Source of the DNA: Chloroflexota bacterium
GTDB lineage: Bacteria; Chloroflexota; Dehalococcoidia; Tepidiformales; Tepidiformaceae
Direction of reading: 5' to 3'
Assembly: GCA_026705605.1 (NCBI GenBank)
Contig: JAPPAK010000001.1
Location: 558,001-622,000, forward strand
Length of the DNA stretch: 64,000 nt
The notes under the pieces were generated by a model. That model saw only the letters and a list, made by a program, of their open reading frames with translations. It ran no database searches and was not told the origin of the DNA. A program made the translations under genes and the position numbers. Positions 9,128 to 17,698 of the stretch are shown here, piece by piece. Positions within the stretch are counted from its first letter, which is position 1. Every line of letters begins with the position of its first letter.

Positions 9128-9892
9128 ATGCCGATCATGCTCAAGTCCGAAGCCGAATTGGATGTCATGCGCGAGGCCGGCCGTATCGTCGGCCAGACCC
9201 TCGCCGGCATCCGCGAAATGGTCCGGCCCGGCCTCAACCTTCTTGAGGCCGAGGCGTTCGTCACGGAACAGTTCAAGAAACACGGCGCCATCGAAACCTT
9301 CCGAGGCTACGACCCCGCCGGCAAGCCGCCCTACCCCTCCAACGTCTGCGCCAGCGTCAACGAGGAGCTCGTCCACGGTATCCCCCGCGACCGCATCCTG
9401 GAGGAAGGCGACATCGTGACCTTCGACCTCGGCGCCACCTACAAGGGCTTCGTCGGCGACTCCGCCATCACCGTGGCCGTCGGCAAGATCAGTCCCGAGG
9501 CGAAGCGCCTCATGGAGGTCACCGAGGGCGCCCTCTGGGCCGGTATCGAGGCGATGGGCACGGGCACGCACCTGAACGATGTCAGCGCCGCCATCGAGGA
9601 CGCCATCCCCGCCGAGTACTCCATCGTGCGTGAGTACACCGGCCACGGCGTCGGCCGTCAGATGCACGAGGAGCCGCAGGTGCCGAACTACCGGCGCCGC
9701 TTCCGCGGTCCGCCGCTCAAGCCCGGTCTCGTCCTCGCCCTCGAACCGATGGTCAACATCGGCAGCCCCCGCACGCGTGAGCTGGACGACAGTTGGACCG
9801 TGGCCACCGAGGACGGTAGCCTTTGTTGTCACTTCGAGCACACCATCGCGATCCGGAAAGGGCAGCGCCCGGAGGTGCTGACCCTTCCGTGA
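9128..9892 (+). CDS. map: Methionine aminopeptidase, type I
   Basis: The enzyme removes N-terminal methionine from nascent proteins. The ATG at 9128 gives 254 residues starting MPIMLKSEAELDVMREAGRI; the longer open frame upstream overlaps adk. The dinuclear metal site is visible: the two Asp in FDLGATYKGFVGDS, His in GHGVGRQMHEEP, Glu in LALEPMVN and the final Glu in FEHTIAI. The substrate His is in EELVHGIP. Downstream one would expect infA, but the next gene is rpmJ. Confidence 0.96.
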   Translation: MPIMLKSEAELDVMREAGRIVGQTLAGIREMVRPGLNLLEAEAFVTEQFKKHGAIETFRGYDPAGKPPYPSNVCASVNEELVHGIPRDRILEEGDIVTFDLGATYKGFVGDSAITVAVGKISPEAKRLMEVTEGALWAGIEAMGTGTHLNDVSAAIEDAIPAEYSIVREYTGHGVGRQMHEEPQVPNYRRRFRGPPLKPGLVLALEPMVNIGSPRTRELDDSWTVATEDGSLCCHFEHTIAIRKGQRPEVLTLP

Positions 9893-9932
9893 GTGCGTAT
9901 TTGGCTGGACACCAGAGAGTTGGTAGGCGATC

Positions 9933-10046
9933 ATGAAAGTTCGGGCCTCGGTCAAGCGGCGTTGTGACAAGTGCAAGGTGATCCGTCGCCACGGACGGGT
10001 CATGGTCATCTGCGAGAACCCGAAATGTAAGCAGCGGCAGGGCTAG
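9933..10046 (+). CDS. rpmJ: 50S ribosomal protein L36 (four-Cys zinc form)
   Basis: This short gene, missed by length-limited ORF finding, encodes 37 residues beginning [15 protein letters not shown] and ending KCKQRQG. L36 is a zinc-ribbon protein of the large subunit. The ligands are C11, C14, C27 and C32; in many bacteria the last is histidine, here it is cysteine. It lies 40 bases after map and 3 bases before rpsM. Confidence 0.96.
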   Translation: MKVRASVKRRCDKCKVIRRHGRVMVICENPKCKQRQG

Positions 10047-10049
10047 GTC

Positions 10050-10433
10050 ATGGCGAGGATTTCCGGCGTCGATATCCCCAACGAGAAGCGCATCGAGATA
10101 TCGCTGCGCTACATCTATGGCATTGGCCCAACCCGAGCCAGCCAGCTCCTGACATCCACCCGCGTCGACCCCGGAACGCGTACGCGCGACCTCACCGACG
10201 AAGAGCTCGTGCGCATCCGCGACTTCATCGAGAAGAACTACACGGTTGAGGGTGACCTTCGCCGTGAAGTGCGCCAGAACATCCAGCGTCTGGTCGAGAT
10301 CAACTGCTACCGCGGCCAGCGCCATCGCCGCAACCTTCCTGTACATGGGCAGCGCACGCGCACCAACGCACGCCAGCGCCGCGGCGCCCGCAAGACCGTC
10401 GCCGGCCGCCGTCGCGCCGCCACGAAGAAGTAA
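10050..10433 (+). CDS. rpsM: 30S ribosomal protein S13
   Basis: The 127-residue protein is of normal size. It starts [19 protein letters not shown] with [14 protein letters not shown], and ends with the basic tail containing [20 protein letters not shown] that reaches between P- and A-site tRNAs. S13 bridges the head of the small subunit to L5. It follows rpmJ after 3 bases and precedes rpsK by 15 bases. Confidence 0.97.
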   Translation: MARISGVDIPNEKRIEISLRYIYGIGPTRASQLLTSTRVDPGTRTRDLTDEELVRIRDFIEKNYTVEGDLRREVRQNIQRLVEINCYRGQRHRRNLPVHGQRTRTNARQRRGARKTVAGRRRAATKK

Positions 10434-10448
10434 CCGGAGAACGAGCGA

Positions 10449-10838
10449 ATGCCCGAGGGAACCCGCCGATCCAGGCGCCGCGAGCGCAAGTCCGTGCCCC
10501 GCGGTCGCGCCTACATCAAGAGCTCGTTCAACAACACGATCGTGACCCTGACCGACCCCAACGGGAACGTCGTGGCGCAGGCCACCGCCGGCCAGACCGG
10601 CTTCAAGGGCTCGCGCAAGAGCACGCCCTTCGCCGCCCAGCTCGCCGGCGAGGCCGCCGCCCGCCGCGCCCAGGAGCACGGCATGCAGACCATCGAGGTT
10701 TTCGTGCGCGGCGCCGGCAGTGGCCGCGAGGCTGCCATCCGCGCCCTCCAGGCGACCGGGCTCGACGTGACCGCCATCCGTGATGTCACGCCCATCCCCC
10801 ACAACGGCTGCCGCCCTCCGAAGAGGAGGCGCGTCTAG
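10449..10838 (+). CDS. rpsK: 30S ribosomal protein S11
   Basis: The product has 129 residues, standard for S11. It contains [20 protein letters not shown], the [14 protein letters not shown] stretch and the C-terminal signature [19 protein letters not shown]11 sits on the platform near the mRNA exit and E site. It is followed after 2 bases by rpsD in the alpha operon order rpsM-rpsK-rpsD-rpoA-rplQ. Confidence 0.97.
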   Translation: MPEGTRRSRRRERKSVPRGRAYIKSSFNNTIVTLTDPNGNVVAQATAGQTGFKGSRKSTPFAAQLAGEAAARRAQEHGMQTIEVFVRGAGSGREAAIRALQATGLDVTAIRDVTPIPHNGCRPPKRRRV

Positions 10839-10840
10839 CA

Positions 10841-11470
10841 ATGGCCCGCTACACCGGCCCCGTCTGCCGAATCTGCCGCCGTCGTGGCGACAAGCTCTAC
10901 CTGAAGGGCGAGCGCTGCTACTCGCCCAAGTGCGCCTTCGAGCGTCGCCCCAACCCCCCGGGCCCGCGTCCCGCCCGCCGCCGCAAGGTGAGCGACCGTG
11001 GACTCCAGCTCCGGGAGAAGCAGCGCGCCCGCGCCACCTACGGCGTGCTCGAGCGGCAGTTCCTGCGCTACTACAAGGAGGCCGTGCGCCGCCCCGGCGT
11101 CTCCGGTCTCAACCTTGTGCGCATCCTCGAAAGCCGCCTCGACAACGCGGTCTACCGCGCCGGTTTCGCCGATTCGCGCGCCCAGGCGCGCCAGATCGTC
11201 CGTCACGGGCTCATCACCCTGAACGGGCGCAAGACCGATATTCCCTCCGCCCAGTTGCGCGATGGCGACACCATCGGCTTCACGCAGCGCGGCGCCCGCA
11301 GCGAGCACTACAAGGTGCTCCAGGAGACCATCGCCGCCAAGACGCCTCCGTCCTGGCTCGTGGTCGATCCGGGCGCTCTCACCGCCCGCGTCGCCGGTCC
11401 GCTCGAGGTTGTCCCTGGGGAAACCCACCGGTTCAACGAGAACGTCGTCATCGAGTACTACTCTCGCTAG
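10841..11470 (+). CDS. rpsD: 30S ribosomal protein S4 (zinc-binding form)
   Basis: The 209-residue protein is normal for S4, a 16S assembly initiator. The N-terminus holds C9, C12, C26 and C31 (CRICRRRG...CYSPKC), the zinc-containing variant. The S4 RNA-binding domain follows with LNLVRILESRLDNAVYRAGF and ARQIVRHGLITLNGRK. In other bacteria S4 represses the alpha operon. The intergenic gap to rpoA is only 17 bases. Confidence 0.97.
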   Translation: MARYTGPVCRICRRRGDKLYLKGERCYSPKCAFERRPNPPGPRPARRRKVSDRGLQLREKQRARATYGVLERQFLRYYKEAVRRPGVSGLNLVRILESRLDNAVYRAGFADSRAQARQIVRHGLITLNGRKTDIPSAQLRDGDTIGFTQRGARSEHYKVLQETIAAKTPPSWLVVDPGALTARVAGPLEVVPGETHRFNENVVIEYYSR

Positions 11471-11487
11471 GCAGGTCAGCAGGTTCT

Positions 11488-12648
11488 ATGACGCTCGAAA
11501 CCCCTCTCGATCCGCTCGACATGCCGCCCGCTCCGGTCCCTGTGCCGGTGCCGGAGCTGACCATCGAGAACGAGGACGACGGCTACGCCCGTCTTGTCGC
11601 CGAGCCGCTCGACCCCGGCTACGGCACCACCCTCGGGAATGCCCTGCGCCGCATCCTCCTCAGCTCGCTCGAGGGCGCCGCCATCACTTCCGTGCGCATC
11701 GACCAGGTGCAGCACGAGTTCTCCACCATCGAGGGCATGCAGGAGGACTGCACCGAGTTCCTCCTCAATGTGAAGGAGATCCGGCTGAAGGCGCTTAGCA
11801 ATCGCCCCGGCACCCTCACGCTCGACGCCGAGGGAGCCGGCGAGATTACCGCCGGTGACCTCCAGGTTCCGGCCGACTTCGAAGTCGTGAACCCCTCTCT
11901 CCACCTCGCCACCCTCGATGGACCCGAGTCCCGCATCAACGCCGAGTTCCACGCCCAGCTCAAGAGCGGCTACACCCCGGCTACCGAGGTCGAGGGAATG
12001 CCTATCGGCGTCATCCCCGTCGACGCCGTCTTCTCCCCCGTGCGCAAGGTCAACTTCCACGTCGAGAAGGTGCGTGTTGGCCAGGCCACCGACTTCGACC
12101 GCATGGTGCTCGAAGTGTGGACCGACGGCACGGTCGCTCCCGTGGACGCCGTCGGCCAGGCCGCCAACATCCTGATCGACCAGTTCGGCCTCTTCAACAC
12201 GATGGGCGCCCCCGGCGCCCCCGCGGCCGCGCCTCCCGCCCCCGCCACCAGCCTCCCCATCTCCCCCGAGCGCTACCACACACCCATCGAGGCGTTGCAG
12301 CTCTCCGTCCGCGCCTACAACTGCCTGCGCCGCAGCGGTCTCATGACCATCGGCCAGGTGCTCGAGCGCACGGAGGACGAGCTCCTCGCCCTCCGCAACT
12401 TCGGACACAAGTCGTACGACGAGCTGCGCGACCGCCTCATCGAGATGAACTACATCGATGGCAGCGCGGCCGGTCTCCAGATCGTGCCCGACCTCGCCGC
12501 CCCGGCCACCCCGCCGCCACCGCCCTCCAGCGTCATCCTCGATGAGGAAGACGACGAGGAGAGCCTTGGCGCCCTCGGCAAGGCCCTGCGCGAGGCTCTC
12601 CGCGAAGTCGGCGACGACGACCTCCTTGGCGCGGACGACGAGGAGTAG
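11488..12648 (+). CDS. rpoA: DNA-directed RNA polymerase subunit alpha with extended acidic C-terminus
   Basis: The ATG at 11488 gives 386 residues, longer than the usual 310-330; the upstream open frame overlaps rpsD. The N-terminal dimerisation domain is clear ([20 protein letters not shown]). A Pro/Ala linker leads to the C-terminal DNA-binding domain with [16 protein letters not shown] and [16 protein letters not shown]. About 60 additional residues follow, including an acidic [12 protein letters not shown] stretch and a final LLGADDEE. The function of the tail is unknown. The short gap from rpsD and the ATG two bases before rplQ place it in the alpha operon. Confidence 0.97.
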   Translation: MTLETPLDPLDMPPAPVPVPVPELTIENEDDGYARLVAEPLDPGYGTTLGNALRRILLSSLEGAAITSVRIDQVQHEFSTIEGMQEDCTEFLLNVKEIRLKALSNRPGTLTLDAEGAGEITAGDLQVPADFEVVNPSLHLATLDGPESRINAEFHAQLKSGYTPATEVEGMPIGVIPVDAVFSPVRKVNFHVEKVRVGQATDFDRMVLEVWTDGTVAPVDAVGQAANILIDQFGLFNTMGAPGAPAAAPPAPATSLPISPERYHTPIEALQLSVRAYNCLRRSGLMTIGQVLERTEDELLALRNFGHKSYDELRDRLIEMNYIDGSAAGLQIVPDLAAPATPPPPPSSVILDEEDDEESLGALGKALREALREVGDDDLLGADDEE

Positions 12649-12650
12649 CC

Positions 12651-13241
12651 ATGCGTCATCGCAAGGCGGGCCGTCACCTCGGGCGCGACAGCGCCCATCG
12701 CAAGGCCCTCTACCGCAATCTCGTCACGGACCTGCTCCGCTACGAGCGCATCACCACAACCGATGCGAAAGCGCGTGAGATACGCCCGATCGCGGAGAAG
12801 ATGATCACGCTCGGCCGTCGCGGCGACCTGCACGCTCGCCGCCAGGCCCTGAGCTACATCTATGACCGCTACGTCGTCGAGAAGGTCTTCGAGGATATCG
12901 CCCCTCGCATGGCCGACCGTCCCGGCGGCTACCTGCGCATCACCCGCCTTGAGCCCCGCAAGGGCGACGGCGCCAAGATGGCCGTCATCGAGACCGTCGA
13001 CTACCAGGACGTCATCAACCTCGCCGAGGCCCCGCCTGCCGAGGAGACGGATGAGGCACCCCCAACCGAGGCCGAGCTCGAAGAGGCCGCCGAGGTTGAT
13101 GAGCCCGAAGCTGCCGTCGAGGCCGACGGCGACAGCGCCGAGGTCGAAGAAGCCGAAGCCGCTGTCGAGTCCGAGGACACTGCGGAGGTCGAGGAGACAG
13201 AGGCCGAAGACGCTCCCGAAGCGGAGGACGAGGAAAAGTAA
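12651..13241 (+). CDS. rplQ: 50S ribosomal protein L17 with acidic tail
   Basis: The first 120 residues are L17: [36 protein letters not shown] and a C-terminal [12 protein letters not shown] segment. The remaining 75 or so residues consist almost only of Glu, Ala, Asp, Val and Pro. L17 is normally 115-140 residues, so the 196-residue length reflects the added tail. It lies at the end of the alpha operon, 2 bases after rpoA and 2 bases before truA. Confidence 0.96.
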   Translation: MRHRKAGRHLGRDSAHRKALYRNLVTDLLRYERITTTDAKAREIRPIAEKMITLGRRGDLHARRQALSYIYDRYVVEKVFEDIAPRMADRPGGYLRITRLEPRKGDGAKMAVIETVDYQDVINLAEAPPAEETDEAPPTEAELEEAAEVDEPEAAVEADGDSAEVEEAEAAVESEDTAEVEETEAEDAPEAEDEEK

Positions 13242-13243
13242 CC

Positions 13244-14002
13244 GTGTCCGATACCACCCGCTTCGCCGCCACCGTCAGCTACGACGGACAGGAGTTCGCC
13301 GGCTCCCAGCGCCAGCTCCACGCGCGTACCGTGCAGGGCGAGCTCGAGACTGCGGCCGAGCGCCTCTTTGGCGGCGTTACGCGCGTCGAACTGGCCGGCC
13401 GCACCGATGCCGGTGTCCATGCCATCGGGCAGGTAGCCGCCTTCTCCGCCGATACCGCGCTGGAGTCAGGCACCGTCGAGCGGGCCCTCAACGCCCACCT
13501 TCCCGAAGATGTTGCCGTCCGCGATGTACGCGAGGTGCCCGAGGGCTTCGACCCCAGGCGCTGGGCGCGACGCCGCTGGTACCGCTACTCGGTTCTCACC
13601 TCGGCTGTCCGGCTGCCGCTGCAGCGCCGCACCGCCTGGCGCATCGGCAGCCCTCTGGATCTGGGCCCCATGAAGGACGCCGCCCGCACCCTGCTCGGCC
13701 GCCGAGACTTCAGCGCCTGCGCCGGCCCCCTCGAGGAGGGCCGCTCGCCCGTGCGCACCGTCGCCGAAGCCAACTTCTCGCAGGCCGGGTGCCTGCTCGC
13801 ATTCGACATCGAAGCCGACGCCTTCCTCCCGCAGATGGTCCGCCGCATCGTCGGCGGCCTCGTACGAGTGGGACGTGGCGCCATCAGCGCCAGGGAGTTC
13901 GAGGACGCCGTGGCCGCCGCCACGCCCGCTACCGTGGGCCCGCCGGCGCCCCCGCACGGTCTCTGCCTGCAGCGCGTCTGGTACGACGAGGGATACGCCT
14001 GA
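13244..14002 (+). CDS. truA: tRNA pseudouridine(38-40) synthase TruA
   Basis: The 252-residue enzyme converts uridines 38-40 of the tRNA anticodon arm to pseudouridine. The catalytic aspartate is D55 in AGRTDAGVHA. Near the C-terminus FLPQMVRRIVGGLVRVGRG is the family's RNA/active-site helix region. It starts with GTG and overlaps rplM by one base (TGATG). The rplQ-truA-rplM-rpsI order is common in Gram-positive bacteria and Chloroflexota. Confidence 0.95.
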   Translation: MSDTTRFAATVSYDGQEFAGSQRQLHARTVQGELETAAERLFGGVTRVELAGRTDAGVHAIGQVAAFSADTALESGTVERALNAHLPEDVAVRDVREVPEGFDPRRWARRRWYRYSVLTSAVRLPLQRRTAWRIGSPLDLGPMKDAARTLLGRRDFSACAGPLEEGRSPVRTVAEANFSQAGCLLAFDIEADAFLPQMVRRIVGGLVRVGRGAISAREFEDAVAAATPATVGPPAPPHGLCLQRVWYDEGYA

Positions 14003-14766
14003 TGACTTCGACCGTGCGCCGCAAGGCCTCCGAGATCGCCAAGGGCTGGCATGTCGTCGACGCCGCCGACCGCCCCCTCGGGCGCGTCGCCAGCGAAGTC
14101 GCCGCCCTCATCCGCGGCAAGCACAAGCCAACCTACGAACCCCACTTCGACGATGGCGACTTCGTCATCATCATCAACGCTGGCAAGGTCCGCCTCAGCG
14201 GCCGCAAGGCCGAGCAGAAGGTCTACTACCGCCACTCCGGCTACCCCGGCAACCTGCGCAAGCGCACCTTCGCCGAGCAGATGGCCCGCCAGCCCGAGCG
14301 TGTGCTCGAGCGTTCCGTCTGGGGCATGCTCCCGAAGGGACCGCTGGGCAAGCGCATGCGCCGCCACCTGAAGGTCTACGCCGGCCCCGACCATCCCCAC
14401 CAGGCCCAGGTCACGGGTGCAGAGCGTGCTGCCGAGGTGGCCGCTCAGGCCGAGGCCGAGGCGCTCCAGGCGAGCATCGAGAACCCGCCCGCGCCTCCCC
14501 GCCTGCGCCCCCTCTCCGTTCCCGAGACCCCGACCCCACGGCCGACCCGCGCCGAGAAGGTCGCCGCCTGGCTCGCCGAGATCGAGGAGGCTCGGGCCGC
14601 AGCGGAGGCGGACGCGGCAGCCATGGCTGAGGTTGAAGACGACGACCTCCCCGAGGAGGATGACGCCCCCGAAGACCAGCCCGTTGCCGAGGCCGAACTC
14701 GCTGCCGAAGCGGAAGCCGAGGCCGAGGCGGATGACGAGTCCGAGCCCGAGGACGAGGAGAAGTAA
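14002..14766 (+). CDS. rplM: 50S ribosomal protein L13 with ~115-residue acidic tail
   Basis: The ATG at 14002 gives the expected N-terminus (KGWHVVDAADRPLGRVASEV) and 254 residues. The core includes GDFVIIINAGKVRLSG, KVYYRHSGYPGN and the diagnostic GMLPKGPLGKRMRRHLKVY, ending near residue 137 with AGPDHPHQAQ. The following 115 residues are Ala/Glu/Pro-rich and end EPEDEEK, nearly doubling the usual 145-residue length. L13 is an early assembly protein. Its stop overlaps the rpsI start by one base. Confidence 0.95.
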   Translation: MTSTVRRKASEIAKGWHVVDAADRPLGRVASEVAALIRGKHKPTYEPHFDDGDFVIIINAGKVRLSGRKAEQKVYYRHSGYPGNLRKRTFAEQMARQPERVLERSVWGMLPKGPLGKRMRRHLKVYAGPDHPHQAQVTGAERAAEVAAQAEAEALQASIENPPAPPRLRPLSVPETPTPRPTRAEKVAAWLAEIEEARAAAEADAAAMAEVEDDDLPEEDDAPEDQPVAEAELAAEAEAEAEADDESEPEDEEK

Positions 14767-15161
14767 TGGCCGAGCAGTACTACTACGGCACCGGACGCCG
14801 CAAGACGGCCATCGCGCGCGTGCGCCTCTACCCGGGCGGCGGCGCGATCATCGTTAACGGCAAGCCCCTCGACGATGTCTTCGACCGAGACATGCACCGC
14901 GACGAAGTCATGCTTCCCCTCAAGCGCGTAGGCGCCGAAGGCAAGTTCAGCGCCCAGGTCAAGTGCGAAGGTGGGGGCGTTTCCGGCTGGGCCGGGGCCA
15001 TCCGTCTTGGCATCGCCCGCGCCCTCGTCGAGGCCGACCCCTCGCTCAAGGTCACGCTCAAGCGGTCCCCCAGCCTCCTCACCCGAGATGCCCGCGTCAA
15101 AGAGCGCAAGAAGCCCGGCCTCAAGCGCGCCCGCAAGGCTCCGCAGTACACCAAGCGCTAG
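14766..15161 (+). CDS. rpsI: 30S ribosomal protein S9
   Basis: The 131-residue protein begins AEQYYYGTGRRKTAIARVRLY and ends KKPGLKRARKAPQYTKR; the C-terminal KR reaches the P-site tRNA anticodon loop. Length and both signatures are typical. It is the last gene of the ribosomal superoperon in view; the next gene starts 263 bases downstream and is unrelated. Confidence 0.97.
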   Translation: MAEQYYYGTGRRKTAIARVRLYPGGGAIIVNGKPLDDVFDRDMHRDEVMLPLKRVGAEGKFSAQVKCEGGGVSGWAGAIRLGIARALVEADPSLKVTLKRSPSLLTRDARVKERKKPGLKRARKAPQYTKR

Positions 15162-15200
15162 GCGGCGCGCACCGGCGATTCCGCCCTTCTGCCGTCTCGC

Positions 15201-15239
15201 AAGGGGAAACCGTTGCGCTTCTCGGGGTTTCCACCCCTT
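15201..15239 (+). terminator. Possible hairpin after the ribosomal superoperon
   Basis: AAGGGG-AAACC pairs with GGTTT-CCA-CCCCTT, giving two short helices with a 3-base bulge and a 14-base loop, 40 bases after the rpsI stop. There is no T-run, so this may be a weak or Rho-assisted terminator or mere chance. Confidence 0.3.
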
Positions 15240-15245
15240 GTCGGG

Positions 15246-15276
15246 TTGTTGGTCAGGTTAAGAATCGGTGTAAGCT
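15246..15276 (+). promoter_or_regulatory. Candidate promoter for the MMPL gene
   Basis: TTGGTC (15249-15254) and TAAGCT (15271-15276) are spaced by 16 bases, and an overlapping alternative is TTGTTG/TGTAAG with 17. Both are weak matches to sigma-70 elements. The rest of the 263-base gap before 15425 shows nothing else I can name. Confidence 0.28.
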
Positions 15277-15424
15277 GAGCCCTGCGCTTTCGCCCCTGAA
15301 GGACTAGCGCGATCGTGTTACTGGCTTTGGCAGTGCAGCAATTGAACGTCGGTCTCTTCCGTGGACATCGCCCCCGTGCCGCGCTCGCTTCCGCGAGCCT
15401 CTCCCCCGGGGAGGTTGTTGGCTC

Positions 15425-17698
15425 GTGACCGACGCCCTGGCTCGTATCTGCGCCCGCAGGCCCTGGTGGACCGTCGCTCTCTGGGGACTCGCTGTTCTCG
15501 TCGGCCTCGTGCTGGTTCGAGAGCTGCTTGGGAGCGCTACGACCACCGAGCTTACGCTCACCACCGAAGTCGAGGCGGACACGGCCACGAGCCTCCTCGA
15601 CACCCGGCTGCGCCCCGTACCCGAGCCGGTAACCGAGGTCGTGGTCGTTCAGTCGGACTCCCTCACGGTGGACGACCCTGCCTTCCGCGAGAAGGTTGAA
15701 TCGGTGTTCACCGAGATCGGCGAACTCCGTCCCGATGTCGTCGCCACGGCCAGGCACTACTACCAGGGCAACGATGACGCTCTCGTCTCCGAGGACCGCG
15801 GCACCGCCATCCTCCCCCTCGTGCTGACCGGCACCCTGGAAGAGGCCACGGACAACGTCGCCGATCTCGTCGAAGTCGTCGAACACGCCAATACGAACGA
15901 TGGCTTCCGTGTGCTCACCGTGGGAACGGCCAGCATTGCGCACGAGCTGAACGAGCTTTCCCAGGAAGACCTGGAGCAGGGCGAGCGCTTCGGCGTGCCC
16001 ATCGCCCTCATCGTTCTCGTGGTGCTCTTCGGGGCGGTCGTGGCCGCCCTCGTGCCGCTGGGCCTGGCGGTGGTCTCGATTGCCATCGCCCTCGGCATCG
16101 CTGCCCTCGTCGGCCAGGTCATGGACCTGATCTTCTTCATCACCCTGATGATTACGATGATTGGCCTGGCGGTCGGAATCGACTACTCGCTCATCATCAT
16201 CTCCCGCTTCAGGGAAGAGATGGATCGCGGCCTGGACAAGATCCAGGCTGCCGAGCGCGCGGGCGCAACTGCTGGACGCACCGTCCTCTTCAGCGGTCTC
16301 ACCGTCGTCGTGGCCCTTATCGGGATGCTCATCGTTCCCGCTTCGTTCTTCCAGTCCATCGGCCTCGGCGCCATCATCGTCGTCCTCGTCGCCCTGGCGG
16401 TGACCCTTACGCTCCTGCCGGCGGTGCTCGCCCTCCTCGGGTCCAACGTGAACCGGCTCTCGCTCCCATTCCTTCGCAGATCCTCGGCTGGTGACGAGGA
16501 ACACTCGCACGATGGGTTCTGGGAGCGCGTGACCCGCATCGTCGTCAGGTACCCCGTGGTCAGCATCATCGTGATCGCGGCGCCCATGCTCGCTGCCGCC
16601 TACTTCTACTTCGAAATCGACACCGGCCTGAACGGCGTCGATGTATTCCCCGAGGGCGCCCAGACTCGGGAGGCCTTCTTCGTGCTGGAGGAGGAGTTCT
16701 CGTTCGGTCTGGTTACGCCCGCCGAGATCGTCATTGATGGCGCTGTCAACTCACCCCAAGTGAAGGAAGCCATCGCCGCCCTACAGGAGTCGATTGCGGC
16801 CGACGGACGGTTCACGGTACTCCTGCCCCAGCAGCTGCTCAGCTCCGATGAGATAGCAGGGCTGCGCGCCTTGAACTACCAGATTCTCCCATCGGGGCTC
16901 GTGGTGAACCCCGCAGGCGATCTCGCCCTTCTTTCCGTGGCGCCTCCCGGGGAACCGAGCGCACGCCCCGCCGTTGAGGCGGTCGAAGACCTGCGCGACA
17001 GCTACATCCCCGCCGCCTTCTCCGGCGTCGACGCCGAGGTATACGTCGGTGGCCGTACCGCCCTCACGATCGATATCTTCGGCGTGGTCGAGACCTATAC
17101 GCCCATCGTCTTCGCGTTCGTGCTCGGGATCAGCTTCCTCATCCTCATGCTCGTCTTCCGCTCCATCGTGATCCCCATCAAGGCCATCATCATGAACCTG
17201 CTCTCCGTTGGCGCCGCCTACGGGTTGCTGGTCCTCGTCTTCCAGAAGAGCGGCGGCATCTTCGGGTTCCAGCACGCCGAAGCCATCGATGTCTGGATTC
17301 CCCTCTTCCTCTTCTCCATCCTCTTCGGCCTCTCGATGGACTACCACGTGTTCCTTCTCAGCCGTATCCGCGAGCGCTACGACGAAACGGGCGACAACGC
17401 CGGGGCCGTTGCCTACGGCTTGCGCTCGACGGCCGGACTCATCACCGGCGCCGCGCTCATTATGGTCGTGGTGTTCGGCGCCTTCGCCTCCGGCAAGACC
17501 ATCATCAATCAGCAAGTCGGCTTCGGGCTTGCCGTCGCAATCTTCCTCGACGCCACCCTCGTTCGCTCCGTCCTCGTACCGGCCAGCATGGAGCTGCTGG
17601 GCGGACGCAACTGGTACCTTCCCTCGTGGCTCACCTGGCTCCCGGACCTGCGCATTGAGGCCGAGGAGAGTCCCGCGGAGGGGTCGGCCGGCAAATGA
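15425..17698 (+). CDS. MMPL/RND-family membrane transporter
   Basis: The 757-residue protein starts with GTG and shows the MMPL plan: an N-terminal membrane span, a periplasmic domain, a cluster of hydrophobic spans around residues 195-340, a second domain and a second cluster near 560-745. The two transmembrane signatures with a conserved Asp-Tyr pair are present as GLAVGIDYSLIIISR and FGLSMDYHVFLLSR, which in RND-type exporters carry the proton relay. Such proteins export lipids or hydrophobic compounds using the proton gradient; the substrate here is not indicated. The stop overlaps the next gene by 4 bases, hinting at a two-gene unit. Confidence 0.88.
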   Translation: MTDALARICARRPWWTVALWGLAVLVGLVLVRELLGSATTTELTLTTEVEADTATSLLDTRLRPVPEPVTEVVVVQSDSLTVDDPAFREKVESVFTEIGELRPDVVATARHYYQGNDDALVSEDRGTAILPLVLTGTLEEATDNVADLVEVVEHANTNDGFRVLTVGTASIAHELNELSQEDLEQGERFGVPIALIVLVVLFGAVVAALVPLGLAVVSIAIALGIAALVGQVMDLIFFITLMITMIGLAVGIDYSLIIISRFREEMDRGLDKIQAAERAGATAGRTVLFSGLTVVVALIGMLIVPASFFQSIGLGAIIVVLVALAVTLTLLPAVLALLGSNVNRLSLPFLRRSSAGDEEHSHDGFWERVTRIVVRYPVVSIIVIAAPMLAAAYFYFEIDTGLNGVDVFPEGAQTREAFFVLEEEFSFGLVTPAEIVIDGAVNSPQVKEAIAALQESIAADGRFTVLLPQQLLSSDEIAGLRALNYQILPSGLVVNPAGDLALLSVAPPGEPSARPAVEAVEDLRDSYIPAAFSGVDAEVYVGGRTALTIDIFGVVETYTPIVFAFVLGISFLILMLVFRSIVIPIKAIIMNLLSVGAAYGLLVLVFQKSGGIFGFQHAEAIDVWIPLFLFSILFGLSMDYHVFLLSRIRERYDETGDNAGAVAYGLRSTAGLITGAALIMVVVFGAFASGKTIINQQVGFGLAVAIFLDATLVRSVLVPASMELLGGRNWYLPSWLTWLPDLRIEAEESPAEGSAGK

